Shown: positions 7,921-16,865, numbered from the stretch's first letter. The stretch is DNA of 64,000 nucleotides from GWE2-42-39 sp034003625 (GCA_034003625.1 JAVEYG010000007.1:1-64000); one strand, 5' to 3'. Notes: generated by a model from the letters alone, not told the origin. Program-made: numbers and translations.

Positions 7921-9909
7921 TTACCAGTTGTAAGTGAGTTTTATGGCGAATGTTTGCTGCGGTTGCCGGTATCTTCCTTCAAAACGGTTTGAAGGATGAT
8001 AATATGTTGTATTGAAAATGTTATTGGCCTTCATTTGCAAGTCGAATCCTTTTATGTCGACCAGCGACAGGCACGCGTGAAACAGAAGGGCCCCGTCAAT
8101 TACATTGTCTCCTGTTGTGGGGATAATGAACGGGTTTTTACGTTCCCCCATATAGTTTGCCCGCAGGTTCATCTTTACATTTGAATGGAACGAACAAGTG
8201 ATGCCGGCATTGGCTGTGTGCTGCGAAATTTCAGCAATGCGGATTTCGTCCTGGTCATCCGAATCGTTGAACGTGTAATTGGCCTGAATGCAAAGGTTTC
8301 GGATTGTGTAAGTACTGTACACTTCAAGTCCGGTTGTTGTTATTTTGTTTTTGTTGGTCCACCGATCAACGGTTTCATTGGTTTCTTTTGTCAGTTTGTC
8401 GTGAATATGGTTGTTGTATGCAGATGTCCCGAAAAAAAGGTTCCTGGTTGGCTGATAAGAAAGAGATAATTCTAAGGAGTGCATTTTTTCAGGTTGCAGG
8501 TCGTTATTTCCTGTCCCGTATGTATAATCCCAGGGTTTTGGTGACCGAAAGGCTTCGTTGTACAATGCTTTTGCCGTATACTTGGCACGGTTGTATACCA
8601 ATCCGAGGCGCGGGGTGAACACCTGCCCGTAATAATTTGAAAAGTCCTGGCGAATTCCTCCTGTAAAAGAAAGCGATACAGACAATTTATAATAGGCCTG
8701 AAAGTATAAACTGAAAAGCTGATTGTTCAGCATGGACGGCCTTGGTGGTTTGGGAGGCTTGGTTTCCTGCGAATTGCTGTACGATATCGAAAAGTTTTCC
8801 GATATGTTTTCAAGTTCCCCGATAATACCTCCTGTAAGCATTATCTTCCCGGCAGGGGCATAAATAAACTGGCATTCGGCTCCAACTAACTGGTTGGGGC
8901 GATAGTAGCCAACCTGTTGGCCGGATGAAGTTTGATCTGCTTTGATAATATGGTCTATCGTGTTGGGTTTGACGGTGGAGTTACGGTAATACGTTGTGGA
9001 ATTTAGCCTCCACTTTTCATTTTTACTATACGTGTGTTTTAAATAAGCATTTAGAAAGGTAATGTCCCAAAGGGTGTTTTTGTCTAAGTATCTGTCGCCT
9101 GTTGTTTTGAAATTGGTTGTCATCGATGATTGCTTTTCCTGAAAAACAATTCCGGCATTAAACCTTTTTGCTTTCATTTTGGCAGAAAGAGATATGTCAT
9201 CTTCAAAATTTTCCATATTATTGGTCCAGTTGTAATCTCCGTTATTGCCCTTCAAGTCTGCTTTTCCCGATGTTTTATACATGGCCGATACGGAATAGCC
9301 GATATCTTTCGAAGCGAAATATTGTTTCATACCGATGTCGGCCAGCCGGGTTTTAAAATTTCCGGTAAGCACACTGGCGTGCCCTTCGTTTTTTCCTTCC
9401 GGTTTCTTTGTAATGATGTTGATGATCCCCGAAACAGCATTGGTCCCGTATAACGCAGATGCCGGCCCGTAAACCACTTCAATCTGATCAATTTCAGAAA
9501 GGTTGAATTGCCCGCCCCCGTAAAATCCACCCGAATTCAGTTCGTTAATCTGAATACCATCAATAAGCAGTAAAATAAGATTGTTTTGACTTGGGGCGCC
9601 CCGCATGAACACATAATTGTTAAACCCCACGATATTCCGGAATTGTAAGCCGGGCAGGTCCGATAATGCTTCTTCCAGCGTGAAATATCCCCTGTCCTTT
9701 ATTTGTCGGGCAGTTATGAGATGAACGGTGGCCGATACGTCCTTAATCGGTTGTTCTATTCTTGTGGCGCTAATGACTTTCATGTTCATCAGGTCGGCAA
9801 ACGACATTTTCAAGATATCTTCGGTTTTTAAAGTGTCGCTTCCCTGTGAAAAGGAAACAAAAGCAGGGACAATAAGAGATGCAATCAATATAGCTAACTT
9901 TCCTTTCAT
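7921..9909 (-). CDS. TonB-dependent outer-membrane receptor
   Basis: The 662-residue protein has a signal peptide, a short N-terminal stretch ending in MKVISATRIEQPIKDVSATV (TonB-box/plug entrance), a plug domain (about 50-165, with LPGLQFRNIVGFNNYVFMRG, GPASALYGTNAVSGIINIIT) and a 22-strand-type barrel ending in aromatic W. It resembles colicin-I/vitamin B12-type receptors rather than SusC: no carboxypeptidase-like or STN domain is present. It is the first gene of the YfiR/CHASE8 cassette. It could be a ligand sensor for that pathway rather than a nutrient importer; the ligand is not readable from sequence. Confidence 0.9.
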   Translation of the reverse strand: MKGKLAILIASLIVPAFVSFSQGSDTLKTEDILKMSFADLMNMKVISATRIEQPIKDVSATVHLITARQIKDRGYFTLEEALSDLPGLQFRNIVGFNNYVFMRGAPSQNNLILLLIDGIQINELNSGGFYGGGQFNLSEIDQIEVVYGPASALYGTNAVSGIINIITKKPEGKNEGHASVLTGNFKTRLADIGMKQYFASKDIGYSVSAMYKTSGKADLKGNNGDYNWTNNMENFEDDISLSAKMKAKRFNAGIVFQEKQSSMTTNFKTTGDRYLDKNTLWDITFLNAYLKHTYSKNEKWRLNSTTYYRNSTVKPNTIDHIIKADQTSSGQQVGYYRPNQLVGAECQFIYAPAGKIMLTGGIIGELENISENFSISYSNSQETKPPKPPRPSMLNNQLFSLYFQAYYKLSVSLSFTGGIRQDFSNYYGQVFTPRLGLVYNRAKYTAKALYNEAFRSPKPWDYTYGTGNNDLQPEKMHSLELSLSYQPTRNLFFGTSAYNNHIHDKLTKETNETVDRWTNKNKITTTGLEVYSTYTIRNLCIQANYTFNDSDDQDEIRIAEISQHTANAGITCSFHSNVKMNLRANYMGERKNPFIIPTTGDNVIDGALLFHACLSLVDIKGFDLQMKANNIFNTTYYHPSNRFEGRYRQPQQTFAIKLTYNW

Positions 9910-10193
9910 TTTCGGATGGTTTTATGGGATTGTTATCAGCATGTTAGCCAATCTGTAAATCTTTTTTCCCGGTTTGAACGGGAAAAGAGGTTTATGATAA
10001 TAACCTTCTGATAAAAACTGTTATTAAAGATAAGAAATTTTTCCATGATTTTATGAGTAGGCCTATAGATATACTTGTTTTTTTAGAATCAGTCTAAATA
10101 GAGCTGTTAATGAACGGGAAACAGAACTTTTGCTGTAAATTCATGTTTATGATACAAACCAAAAATTAGAGCTTAACCTTAAAAATAGAAAAC
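9910..10193. other. Divergent intergenic region between receptor cassette and sodB
   Basis: A 284-bp AT-rich spacer between the minus-strand receptor cassette and the plus-strand sodB gene. It must hold both promoters, but I could not fix a convincing TAnnTTTG element for either. It contains the 17-bp palindrome listed separately and no open frame of note. Confidence 0.5.
10082..10098. promoter_or_regulatory. Palindrome upstream of sodB, candidate DtxR/MntR-type operator
   Basis: The sequence TTTAGA-ATCAG-TCTAAA is a perfect 6-bp inverted repeat around a 5-bp centre, 95 bp before the sodB start. The TTTAG...CTAAA arms resemble metal-dependent DtxR/MntR-family boxes as I know them. A role in metal or redox control of sodB, or of the divergent receptor cassette, is inference. 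Confidence 0.45.
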
Positions 10194-10769
10194 ATGAAAT
10201 TTGAATTGCCCGCTTTGCCTTATGCAAAAGATGCGCTGGAACCATACATCAGTGCACAGACTTTGGAATTTCACCACGGGAAACACCACCAGGCTTATGT
10301 AAATAACCTGAACAGCCTGATTGCCGGGACTGAGTTTGAAGAGACCGACCTGGAAACTATCATTAAGAAATCGACAGGGGGTATTTTTAACAATGCAGCC
10401 CAGGTTTTTAACCACACTTTTTATTTTGAACAATTCAGCAAGAATGGCTGCAAAGAGCCGAAAGACCAGTTAAAAGCTGCTATTGATGCCGAATTTGGCT
10501 CGTTTGGAGCATTTAAAGAAGCCTTTACAAAGGCTGCATCCACTTTGTTTGGTTCCGGTTGGGCATGGTTGGTGGAAGATGCTTCCGGAAAACTGAGCAT
10601 TGTGCAGACCGGTAATGCCGGTTGCCCCATCACCGATGGACTGGCACCCCTGATGACCTGTGATGTGTGGGAGCATGCTTACTATCTCGACAAACAAAAC
10701 CTTCGCCCGAAATACCTTGAAGATTTCTGGCAGGTACTTGACTGGAAAGTTATATCTGAAAGATTTTAA
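10194..10769 (+). CDS. sodB: Superoxide dismutase, Fe/Mn family
   Basis: The 191-residue length is typical of cytosolic Fe-SOD. Metal ligands can be placed: His in TLEFHHGKHH (near 27), His in QVFNHTFYF (near 75), and Asp and His in DVWEHAYYLDKQN (near 158-162). The GSGWAWLV and NAGCPITDGLAPL segments are family hallmarks. The sequence TGNAGCPI around the metal-specificity loop is nearer the iron type, though cambialistic use as in Bacteroides cannot be excluded. It converts superoxide to peroxide and oxygen in the cytoplasm. The next gene is 32 bp downstream and probably co-transcribed. Confidence 0.96.
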   Translation: MKFELPALPYAKDALEPYISAQTLEFHHGKHHQAYVNNLNSLIAGTEFEETDLETIIKKSTGGIFNNAAQVFNHTFYFEQFSKNGCKEPKDQLKAAIDAEFGSFGAFKEAFTKAASTLFGSGWAWLVEDASGKLSIVQTGNAGCPITDGLAPLMTCDVWEHAYYLDKQNLRPKYLEDFWQVLDWKVISERF

Positions 10770-10801
10770 GAATTATAACCGTTTTTTTAAAAGAATGAAT
10801 T

Positions 10802-10978
10802 ATGAGTGTAGAAAAAGTATTTGCAGCAATGAGCGCTGCCGGAAAACCATTGAAAGCCGGTGAGATTGCCGAAGCCACAGGGTTAGACAAAAAGGAAGTC
10901 GAAAAAGCAATGAATGTCCTGAAAAAAGAGGGGAAAATTGTTTCCCCGGTACGTTGTGCATGGGAAGTGAAAAAGTAA
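10802..10978 (+). CDS. Small winged-helix protein
   Basis: A short frame of 58 residues from ATG at 10802 to TAA at 10976-10978. Its sequence has the rhythm of a winged helix-turn-helix: MSAAGKPLKAGEIAEATG, then LDKKEVEKAMNVLKKEG, then a beta wing KIVSPVRCAWEVKK. Codon use matches the neighbours, and it sits 32 bp after sodB ahead of a strong terminator, which supports it as real. It could be a small transcription regulator or DNA-binding adaptor; no sensor domain is present. Similar one-domain proteins are common in Bacteroidota, but I do not know a function. Confidence 0.78.
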   Translation: MSVEKVFAAMSAAGKPLKAGEIAEATGLDKKEVEKAMNVLKKEGKIVSPVRCAWEVKK

Positions 10979-10995
10979 AATGTATTCTTTTGTGG

Positions 10996-11037
10996 AAAAA
11001 AATGAATGGGCAGCGTCATCGCTGCCCATTCATTTTT
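10996..11037. terminator. Bidirectional intrinsic terminator
   Basis: A perfect hairpin with arms ATGAATGGGCAGCG and CGCTGCCCATTCAT around a TCAT loop, preceded by an A run and followed by a T run. It serves both sodB/small regulator on the plus strand and the xylose operon on the minus strand. Confidence 0.9.
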
Positions 11038-11064
11038 GTGAATAAATTTTTAAACAAAACAATG

Positions 11065-12447
11065 TTATCCCTTCTTCCAAAGTTTTTCCATTTCTTCCAA
11101 AGTTTTGCCTTTGGTCTCGGGCACCATCCGCCATACAAAAATTGCTGAAAGTACGCTCATCGCGCCATAGAAACAATAGGTCATCCCGCTGCTGAATTCC
11201 ATCATGGCCGGGTAGGTCGACGAAATGAAATAATTGGCGGCCCATTGTGCGGCAACGGCAATGGCAACTGCCTTCCCCCGTATTTTATTCGGAAATATTT
11301 CTGAAATCAGCACCCAGCAGATAGGGCCCCACGACATCATAAACGAGGCGGTGTAAATAATAATAAATACCAGCGTGCTGATGCCGATAATCTTCATAAA
11401 AGTAAGCGTTCCGATGGCAAACATCCCGAATGCCATCCCGATAGAACCGACAATGAGCAAGGGTTTGCGGCCCCATTTGTCAACGGTGACAATGGCCACC
11501 ACGGTGAAAATCACATTTACCAGTCCCATCACGACGGTTTGCAACATTGAGGCATCTTTTTCGGCGCCCATGCTTTCAAAAATACGGGGCGCATAATACA
11601 AGGCCACATTGATGCCTACAAACTGCTGAAACACCGATAATAAGATACCGATGATGATCACTACGGCGCCATACGAGAAAATTTTTGCCGACGATTTTTC
11701 CACCGTTTGTTTAATGTCCTGAAGAATTTGTTTTGCTGTTTCCGCCCCGTTAATGCGGGTGAGTATGCTCAATGCTTTGTCGTCCTGGTGATTGAGCGCC
11801 AAATAACGCGGTGTCTCCGGAACGAGAAAGAGCAACACGCCAAACAGTCCGGCAGGGATGGCTTCCGAAACAAACATGTAGCGCCAGCCAATAGCGTTGA
11901 TCCATTCCAACGTTTGTCCGTTGGCAATGCCCCAATTTACAAAATAAACCACCAACATCCCGAAAATAATCGCAAACTGGTTGATCGAGACCAACCGCCC
12001 GCGGATATGGGCAGGTGCTATTTCGCCGATGTACATCGGGCAGATGGCCGAGGCCAGCCCCACGCCGATCCCGCCAATGACGCGGTAGAAATTAAACATG
12101 TACAGCAAGCCCATGGTGGGTTCCCCTTTGGTGAAAAAGAGAAATTCGGGGTAGCCCGAACCCAGCGCCGATAAAAAGAAGAGCACGGCAGCCAGCATCA
12201 GCGATTTTTTACGTCCCAGCCGGGAGGCCAGCAATCCGGAAACTGCCCCTCCGATGATGCAGCCGATCAGGGCGCTGGAGATGGTGGCCCCGTGCGCCCA
12301 CGAGCTAAGCCCCAACCCGTGGATCAGATAAGCCTGAATTGACTTTTCCGCTCCCGAAATAACGGCGGTGTCGTAGCCGAACAGAAGTCCGCCCAGCGTG
12401 GCGACCAGCGTTATACCGAATATGTATAAGGTGTTTTTGTGCATCAT
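11065..12447 (-). CDS. xylE: MFS sugar/proton symporter, XylE type
   Basis: The 460-residue protein has 12 predicted membrane helices and sugar-porter signatures: GGLLFGYDTAVISGA (18-32), SRLGRKKSL after helix 2, the RVIGGIGVGLASA and GEIAPAHIRGRL pair in helix 4-5 region, QQFVGINVALYYAPRIF, and VPETKGKTLEEME at the C-terminus. It imports D-xylose or a related pentose with protons across the inner membrane. Its start lies 3 bp after the xylA stop, so it is translationally coupled to xylose isomerase, which strongly supports xylose as the substrate. A strong terminator follows. Confidence 0.93.
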   Translation of the reverse strand: MMHKNTLYIFGITLVATLGGLLFGYDTAVISGAEKSIQAYLIHGLGLSSWAHGATISSALIGCIIGGAVSGLLASRLGRKKSLMLAAVLFFLSALGSGYPEFLFFTKGEPTMGLLYMFNFYRVIGGIGVGLASAICPMYIGEIAPAHIRGRLVSINQFAIIFGMLVVYFVNWGIANGQTLEWINAIGWRYMFVSEAIPAGLFGVLLFLVPETPRYLALNHQDDKALSILTRINGAETAKQILQDIKQTVEKSSAKIFSYGAVVIIIGILLSVFQQFVGINVALYYAPRIFESMGAEKDASMLQTVVMGLVNVIFTVVAIVTVDKWGRKPLLIVGSIGMAFGMFAIGTLTFMKIIGISTLVFIIIYTASFMMSWGPICWVLISEIFPNKIRGKAVAIAVAAQWAANYFISSTYPAMMEFSSGMTYCFYGAMSVLSAIFVWRMVPETKGKTLEEMEKLWKKG

Positions 12448-12450
12448 GTT

Positions 12451-13776
12451 TTAGATATAACAGTTGATCAGTTGTTCCAGCATTTCCTGTTTTCCGCTGA
12501 TTTGTCTGGGTTCCCCGACTTGTTTGGCAATAGCATACAGGTCTTCTATTTTCAGTTTACCGGCGTCAAATTCGGCGCCTTTCCCGTGGTCGAACGAAGC
12601 ATAACGTTCTTTCCTCAGTTTCAGGTAGTCCGATTCGTTCAGGATACGGTCGGCGATAACCAGCGAACGGGCAAAAGTGTCCATTCCCGAAACATGGGCA
12701 ATGAAAATATCTTCCAGATCGGTTGAATTACGGCGGGTTTTCGCATCGAAATTAATCCCGCCATGGGTGAACCCTCCGGCCTGAATAATTTCCAGCATTG
12801 CTTCCGTTACTTCGTAAATATTGGTCGGGAATTCGTCGGTGTCCCAGCCGTTTTGGTAATCGCCTTTGTTGGCGTCAATCGAACCCAGCATTCCGGCATC
12901 GGCAGCCATGCGCAGTTCGTGTGCAAAGGTATGTCCGGCCAATGTGGCGTGGTTTACTTCCACGTTGATCTTGAAATCGTTTGAAAGCTCGTTTTTCGCC
13001 AGAAAGCCCATCACGGTCTGTACATCGAAATCGTATTGGTGTTTGGTGGGTTCCATGGGTTTCGGTTCAATAAAATAAGTGCCTTTGAAGCCTTGTTTGC
13101 GCCCGTATTCGCTGGCCATGCGGAGGAATTGCCCCAGGTGTGCCAGTTCCTTTTTTGTGTTGGTGTTGTGCAGGCTCATGTAACCTTCGCGCCCGCCCCA
13201 GAAAACGTAGCCGGTACCGCCCAGCGCGATGGTGGCATCAATGGCATTTTTTACTTGTACCGCAGCATTGGCCACCACATTGAAATCGGGATTGGTGGAT
13301 GCGCCGTTCATGTAACGCGGGTTCGAGAACACGTTGGCCGTTCCCCAAAGCAGTTTAACGCCCGAAGCATCTTGTTTGGCTTTGGCAAAATCCACCATTT
13401 TTTCGAGCCGTTTTTCAATTTCAAAAACCGATCCGTCGCCCACCACGTCAGTGTCGTGGAAACAATAAAATGGGGCGCCTATTTTAGTAATGAACTCGAA
13501 AGCGGCGTCCATGCGTTCTTTGGCGGCATCCATCGGATCGGAAGCCCCGTCCCACGGGAAAATCTGGGTGCCAGGCCCAAACGGGTCGCCCCCTGTTCCG
13601 CAGAAGGTATGCCAGTAAGCCACTGCAAAACGCAGGTATTCTTTCATGGTTTTTCCGCCAATCATTTTGTTTTCGTCGTACCATTTAAATGCAAGCGGGT
13701 TTTTCGATTCCGGTCCTTCATACTTTACTTTTTCGATCCCCGGAAAATACTCTTTGTTACCTTTCAAAACTGTCAT
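12451..13776 (-). CDS. xylA: Xylose isomerase
   Basis: The 441-residue enzyme is of the long (class II) type. It shows the catalytic His segment FYCFHDTDVV (near 100), WGGREGYMSL (near 190), the metal-binding NVEVNHATLAGHTFAHEL (about 260-278) and DANKGDYQNGWDTDEFP (about 294-311). It converts D-xylose to D-xylulose in the cytoplasm with divalent metals. The gene lies between xylB (upstream, 321-bp spacer) and xylE (downstream, 3-bp gap) on the minus strand. Confidence 0.97.
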   Translation of the reverse strand: MTVLKGNKEYFPGIEKVKYEGPESKNPLAFKWYDENKMIGGKTMKEYLRFAVAYWHTFCGTGGDPFGPGTQIFPWDGASDPMDAAKERMDAAFEFITKIGAPFYCFHDTDVVGDGSVFEIEKRLEKMVDFAKAKQDASGVKLLWGTANVFSNPRYMNGASTNPDFNVVANAAVQVKNAIDATIALGGTGYVFWGGREGYMSLHNTNTKKELAHLGQFLRMASEYGRKQGFKGTYFIEPKPMEPTKHQYDFDVQTVMGFLAKNELSNDFKINVEVNHATLAGHTFAHELRMAADAGMLGSIDANKGDYQNGWDTDEFPTNIYEVTEAMLEIIQAGGFTHGGINFDAKTRRNSTDLEDIFIAHVSGMDTFARSLVIADRILNESDYLKLRKERYASFDHGKGAEFDAGKLKIEDLYAIAKQVGEPRQISGKQEMLEQLINCYI

Positions 13777-14097
13777 AATCTTATTTTATTTGAAGCCCTT
13801 CCAAGCTCCCCAAAGGGGAGGCCCAAAAGAGCGTTGTTAATTACTATTTATTTTCTACTCCCTTTTGGACTACGTTATACACAAATTTTGATTTAAGAAA
13901 TGCAAGAAAATAAGAAATGAGCAATAAGAAATAACGAATGAGAAAGTGTTCAGAAAATCAAAAAGCGGATGAATATTTTTTGATTCCGTATTCGTTATTC
14001 GATATTTCTTATTTAAACCGTTCATAATTTTTTCTAATTTGTATTTTCAACAAAATATGAATAAAAATTAGCCCTTTGGGGAGGCCGGGCGGGGCTG
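13777..14097. repeat. xylB-xylA spacer with GGGGAGGCC repeats and an imperfect inverted repeat
   Basis: This 321-bp spacer has no credible gene. Near one end is CTCCCCAAAGGGGAGGCC (13809-13826), near the other CCCTTTGGGGAGGCC (14071-14085) followed by GGGCGGGGC. Between them AATAAGAAATAACGAAT (about 13922-13938) is echoed on the opposite strand at about 13985-14012, giving an imperfect inverted repeat. A related G-rich stretch lies upstream of xylB at 15656-15690. Such TTTGGG(G)AGGC elements recur in intergenic DNA of Bacteroidota genomes. Confidence 0.6.
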
Positions 14098-15576
14098 TTA
14101 TCTTTCCATCTCTTCTTTCCATTTCAGATAGGCCGCTTCGTATTCCGCTTTTTTCTTTTCATCAGGTACAACTGTTTCCAGTTTTTCCAGATTGGTAAAG
14201 GCGTCTTTTTCCGAAGAATAATAGCTTGAACCGATACCCGCGCCGCGTGCTGCGCCAATCGATCCGTCGGTATTGTACAATTCGATGGTGGCGCCGGTCG
14301 CACCTGCCAGCGTTTCGCGGAAGATTGGGCTGAGAAACATATTGGCTTTCCCGGCACGGATTACTTTCGCGTTGATGCCCATGTTTTGCATAATGTCGAT
14401 CCCGTATTTGAACGAGAATACAATGCCTTCCTGCGCAGCCCTGAACAAATGCGCGTCGGTATGAATGTTGAAATTGAGCCCTGAAATGTGCGCGCCCATA
14501 TTTTTATTCTGAAGGACACGCTCAGCGCCATTTCCAAACGGAAGCACAAGTAAGCCTTCGGAACCAACCGGGGCCTCTGCTGCTTTGGTGTTCATCTCTT
14601 CATACGAATAAGAAGAACTTCCGGCGTATTTGTGTAGCCACGAATTCAGGATGCCGGTGCCATTGATGCAAAGCAGGACGCCCAGACGGGCAGCCTCCGC
14701 TGAATGGTTGACATGGACAAAGGTGTTCACCCGCGAATACGGGTCGTATTTTACATCGCCGCTCACCCCGTACACCACGCCCGATGTTCCGGCAGTAGTG
14801 GCAATCTCGCCGGGGTTCAGCACGTTTAGCGAAAGGGCGTTGTTGGGCTGGTCGCCTGCCCTGTAACTGATTTTTATGCCCGGAACCAGCCCTAACTCAT
14901 TCGCAGCTTGCTTGCTTAATTCGCCCTGAACGGAAAAAGTCGGGACAATTTCCGGGATTAAATTACTGTCGAATCCGTAATAATCGAGTAGGAGAGAGGC
15001 TGTCTCGTTTTTCTGGAAATCCCACAAGGTGCCTTCGGAAAGGCCACTGGCCGTGGTTTTTATTTCGCCGGCGAGCTTCATGGCAATGTAATCGCCGGGC
15101 AGCATGATTTTATCGATTTTACGGTACAATTCCGGTTCGTTGTCTTTCACCCATTTCAGCTTCGAGGCAGTGAAATTTCCGGGTGAATTGAGCAAGGCCG
15201 AAAGACATTTTTCGGCTCCTATTTCCTGAAAAGCTTTATCGCCGATAACTGCGGCCCGGCTGTCGCACCAGATAATGGACGGGCGCAATACCTGCTGGTT
15301 TTTATCGACTGCTACCAAACCGTGCATCTGGTACGAAATGCCGATGGAATCAATATCACCGGCTGCAATTTTTGCGGTTTTCATTACTTCTGCCAGCGCC
15401 AGTTTCAGGTTTTCCCACCACATATCGGGGCGCTGTTCTGCCCATCCCGGCTGAAGGGCTGTTATTTTCATTTCGTTTTTCGGGAAAAAGGAACTGGCTA
15501 CGCATTTGCCAGTTTCCCCGTCAATCAGCGAGGCTTTTACAGACGAACTGCCAATGTCGAATCCGAGTAAGTGCAT
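14098..15576 (-). CDS. xylB: Xylulokinase
   Basis: A 492-residue FGGY-family kinase. Visible features are the N-terminal phosphate loop GFDIGSSSVKASLID (5-19), SYQMHGLVAVDKNQ (xylulose-binding MHG segment), PSIIWCDSRA, the substrate loop YRAGDQPNNALSLN (catalytic Asp) and the C-terminal nucleotide segment beginning IRAGKANMFLSPIFRE. It phosphorylates D-xylulose to D-xylulose 5-phosphate, which enters the pentose phosphate pathway. It is the second gene of the operon after the GntR regulator, 190 bp downstream of it. Confidence 0.95.
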   Translation of the reverse strand: MHLLGFDIGSSSVKASLIDGETGKCVASSFFPKNEMKITALQPGWAEQRPDMWWENLKLALAEVMKTAKIAAGDIDSIGISYQMHGLVAVDKNQQVLRPSIIWCDSRAAVIGDKAFQEIGAEKCLSALLNSPGNFTASKLKWVKDNEPELYRKIDKIMLPGDYIAMKLAGEIKTTASGLSEGTLWDFQKNETASLLLDYYGFDSNLIPEIVPTFSVQGELSKQAANELGLVPGIKISYRAGDQPNNALSLNVLNPGEIATTAGTSGVVYGVSGDVKYDPYSRVNTFVHVNHSAEAARLGVLLCINGTGILNSWLHKYAGSSSYSYEEMNTKAAEAPVGSEGLLVLPFGNGAERVLQNKNMGAHISGLNFNIHTDAHLFRAAQEGIVFSFKYGIDIMQNMGINAKVIRAGKANMFLSPIFRETLAGATGATIELYNTDGSIGAARGAGIGSSYYSSEKDAFTNLEKLETVVPDEKKKAEYEAAYLKWKEEMER

Positions 15577-15655
15577 TTTATCACGTTTAAAGTTAAACAG
15601 ACAGAAGTTGGAAAGTCTCAGTTTACAGCAGCCTTTCGATGTGTATTCCCAAATT

Positions 15656-15690
15656 TCCCTCTTTGGGAGGGGGTAGGGGAGGCTTCCCGT
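15656..15690. repeat. G-rich intergenic repeat upstream of xylB
   Basis: CCCTCTTTGGGAGGGGG followed by TAGGGGAGGC. It is related to the GGGGAGGCC elements of the xylB-xylA spacer and lies between the gntR stop and the xylB start. Confidence 0.5.
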
Positions 15691-15766
15691 TCTGTTCTGG
15701 TATGTTACACAAAAATAGAGTAGTTTTGAGCAGAAGCAAGTTTACAAACGATGTTATAAAGCAGTT

Positions 15767-16762
15767 TTAAAGCGAGCTTCTGATCTTGAGCCGGGTAGAT
15801 ACGCAGAAATTCATTTTTTCGCCGGTTGAAACAAATTCGGCCGCTTTTTGTCCCATCCGTTCAAAGTCGGTAGAAAGCACGGTAATGCCGTTTTTTACAT
15901 ATTTTTTCATGGGTGTTTCGTTGTACGAAATAATCCCTACATCAACGCCGGGAACCAGCCCTTTTTGTTCGCATTGGTCGAGGATCTTGGCCAACGTGCG
16001 GTCGCTGACCAACAGGTACAGTTCCCCTTTTTGAATATCCAATTTTTTGAATTCTTTCAGAACAGAATGATTTATGGAAAAATCGCTGACGAACTTCAGG
16101 AAATAGTCAATCGAAACCGGTGGGTGATAGGTAAATTCGGGATAGAGATAAATGAATTTTTCATATTTCCTGATCAAACCTATGTTTTCGGAAAGGCAAT
16201 CGTAAACCGGCTGGCCAAAATCCTGGTAAACTTTCGATTGTTCGTTGTCGGAATTAACAATCCAGTCGATGATCAGCAGTTTTTGTGCAGGGATGAGCGA
16301 GGTGATTTCTTTTACCCGGGGGTGGTCGAAATTCATGATGATGTATTTGGTGTATTTCCCGATACTTTCTTTCACAATCTTTTCAAATACATCGATGTTG
16401 TAATGATGAAAATGAAGATCGACGGCTACATTTTCAGGAAGATTGTCGCGGAAAGAATGGTACAATACTTCTTTGTAGGCTTTAAAAGTGTCGAGAAATA
16501 AAAACACTTTCACAGTGGCCTGCGAGATAAAATAGCCCCGGTTGGGCACCGATTCGATGATGCCTCGTTTTTTTAACTCGGCATATGCTTTAAAAACGGT
16601 GTCGCGGGAAAGCGAGTTTTCGTTGCACACCTGGTTCACCGACGGCAAAATATCGCCTGCCCGTAAGACATTCCGGCTGATCGCATCGTTTACACAATCA
16701 ATTAATTGCTGAAATTTCAGGATGGTTGACGCAGGATTGATCGTAAATCTGAAATCGGTCAT
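15767..16762 (-). CDS. GntR-family regulator with LacI-like effector domain
   Basis: The 331-residue protein has an N-terminal GntR winged helix (about 10-75: IDCVNDAISRNVLRAGDILP, NENSLSRDTVFKAYAEL, IIESVPNRGYFI) and a C-terminal domain of about 250 residues of the periplasmic-binding-protein/LacI fold (KVFLFLDTFKAYKEVLYHSF, IIMNFDHP, LYLLVSDRTLAKILDQ, GVDVGIISYNETPMKKYV). This is the AraR-like arrangement used in sugar control. As the first gene of the xylBAE operon it is probably the local repressor responding to xylose or xylulose. Bacteroides xylose genes are better known for a Nudix-type (NrtR-like) XylR, so this is a different regulator type. Confidence 0.88.
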   Translation of the reverse strand: MTDFRFTINPASTILKFQQLIDCVNDAISRNVLRAGDILPSVNQVCNENSLSRDTVFKAYAELKKRGIIESVPNRGYFISQATVKVFLFLDTFKAYKEVLYHSFRDNLPENVAVDLHFHHYNIDVFEKIVKESIGKYTKYIIMNFDHPRVKEITSLIPAQKLLIIDWIVNSDNEQSKVYQDFGQPVYDCLSENIGLIRKYEKFIYLYPEFTYHPPVSIDYFLKFVSDFSINHSVLKEFKKLDIQKGELYLLVSDRTLAKILDQCEQKGLVPGVDVGIISYNETPMKKYVKNGITVLSTDFERMGQKAAEFVSTGEKMNFCVSTRLKIRSSL

Positions 16763-16865
16763 GGGTTACTTCTTTATTTGTGGTCTGTTCTGTTATGCAA
16801 ACATACAACTTTTTTCTTTTTAGGTGAAGAAGAGGAAAGAATACAAGATAAACCGGCAAGTTGAG

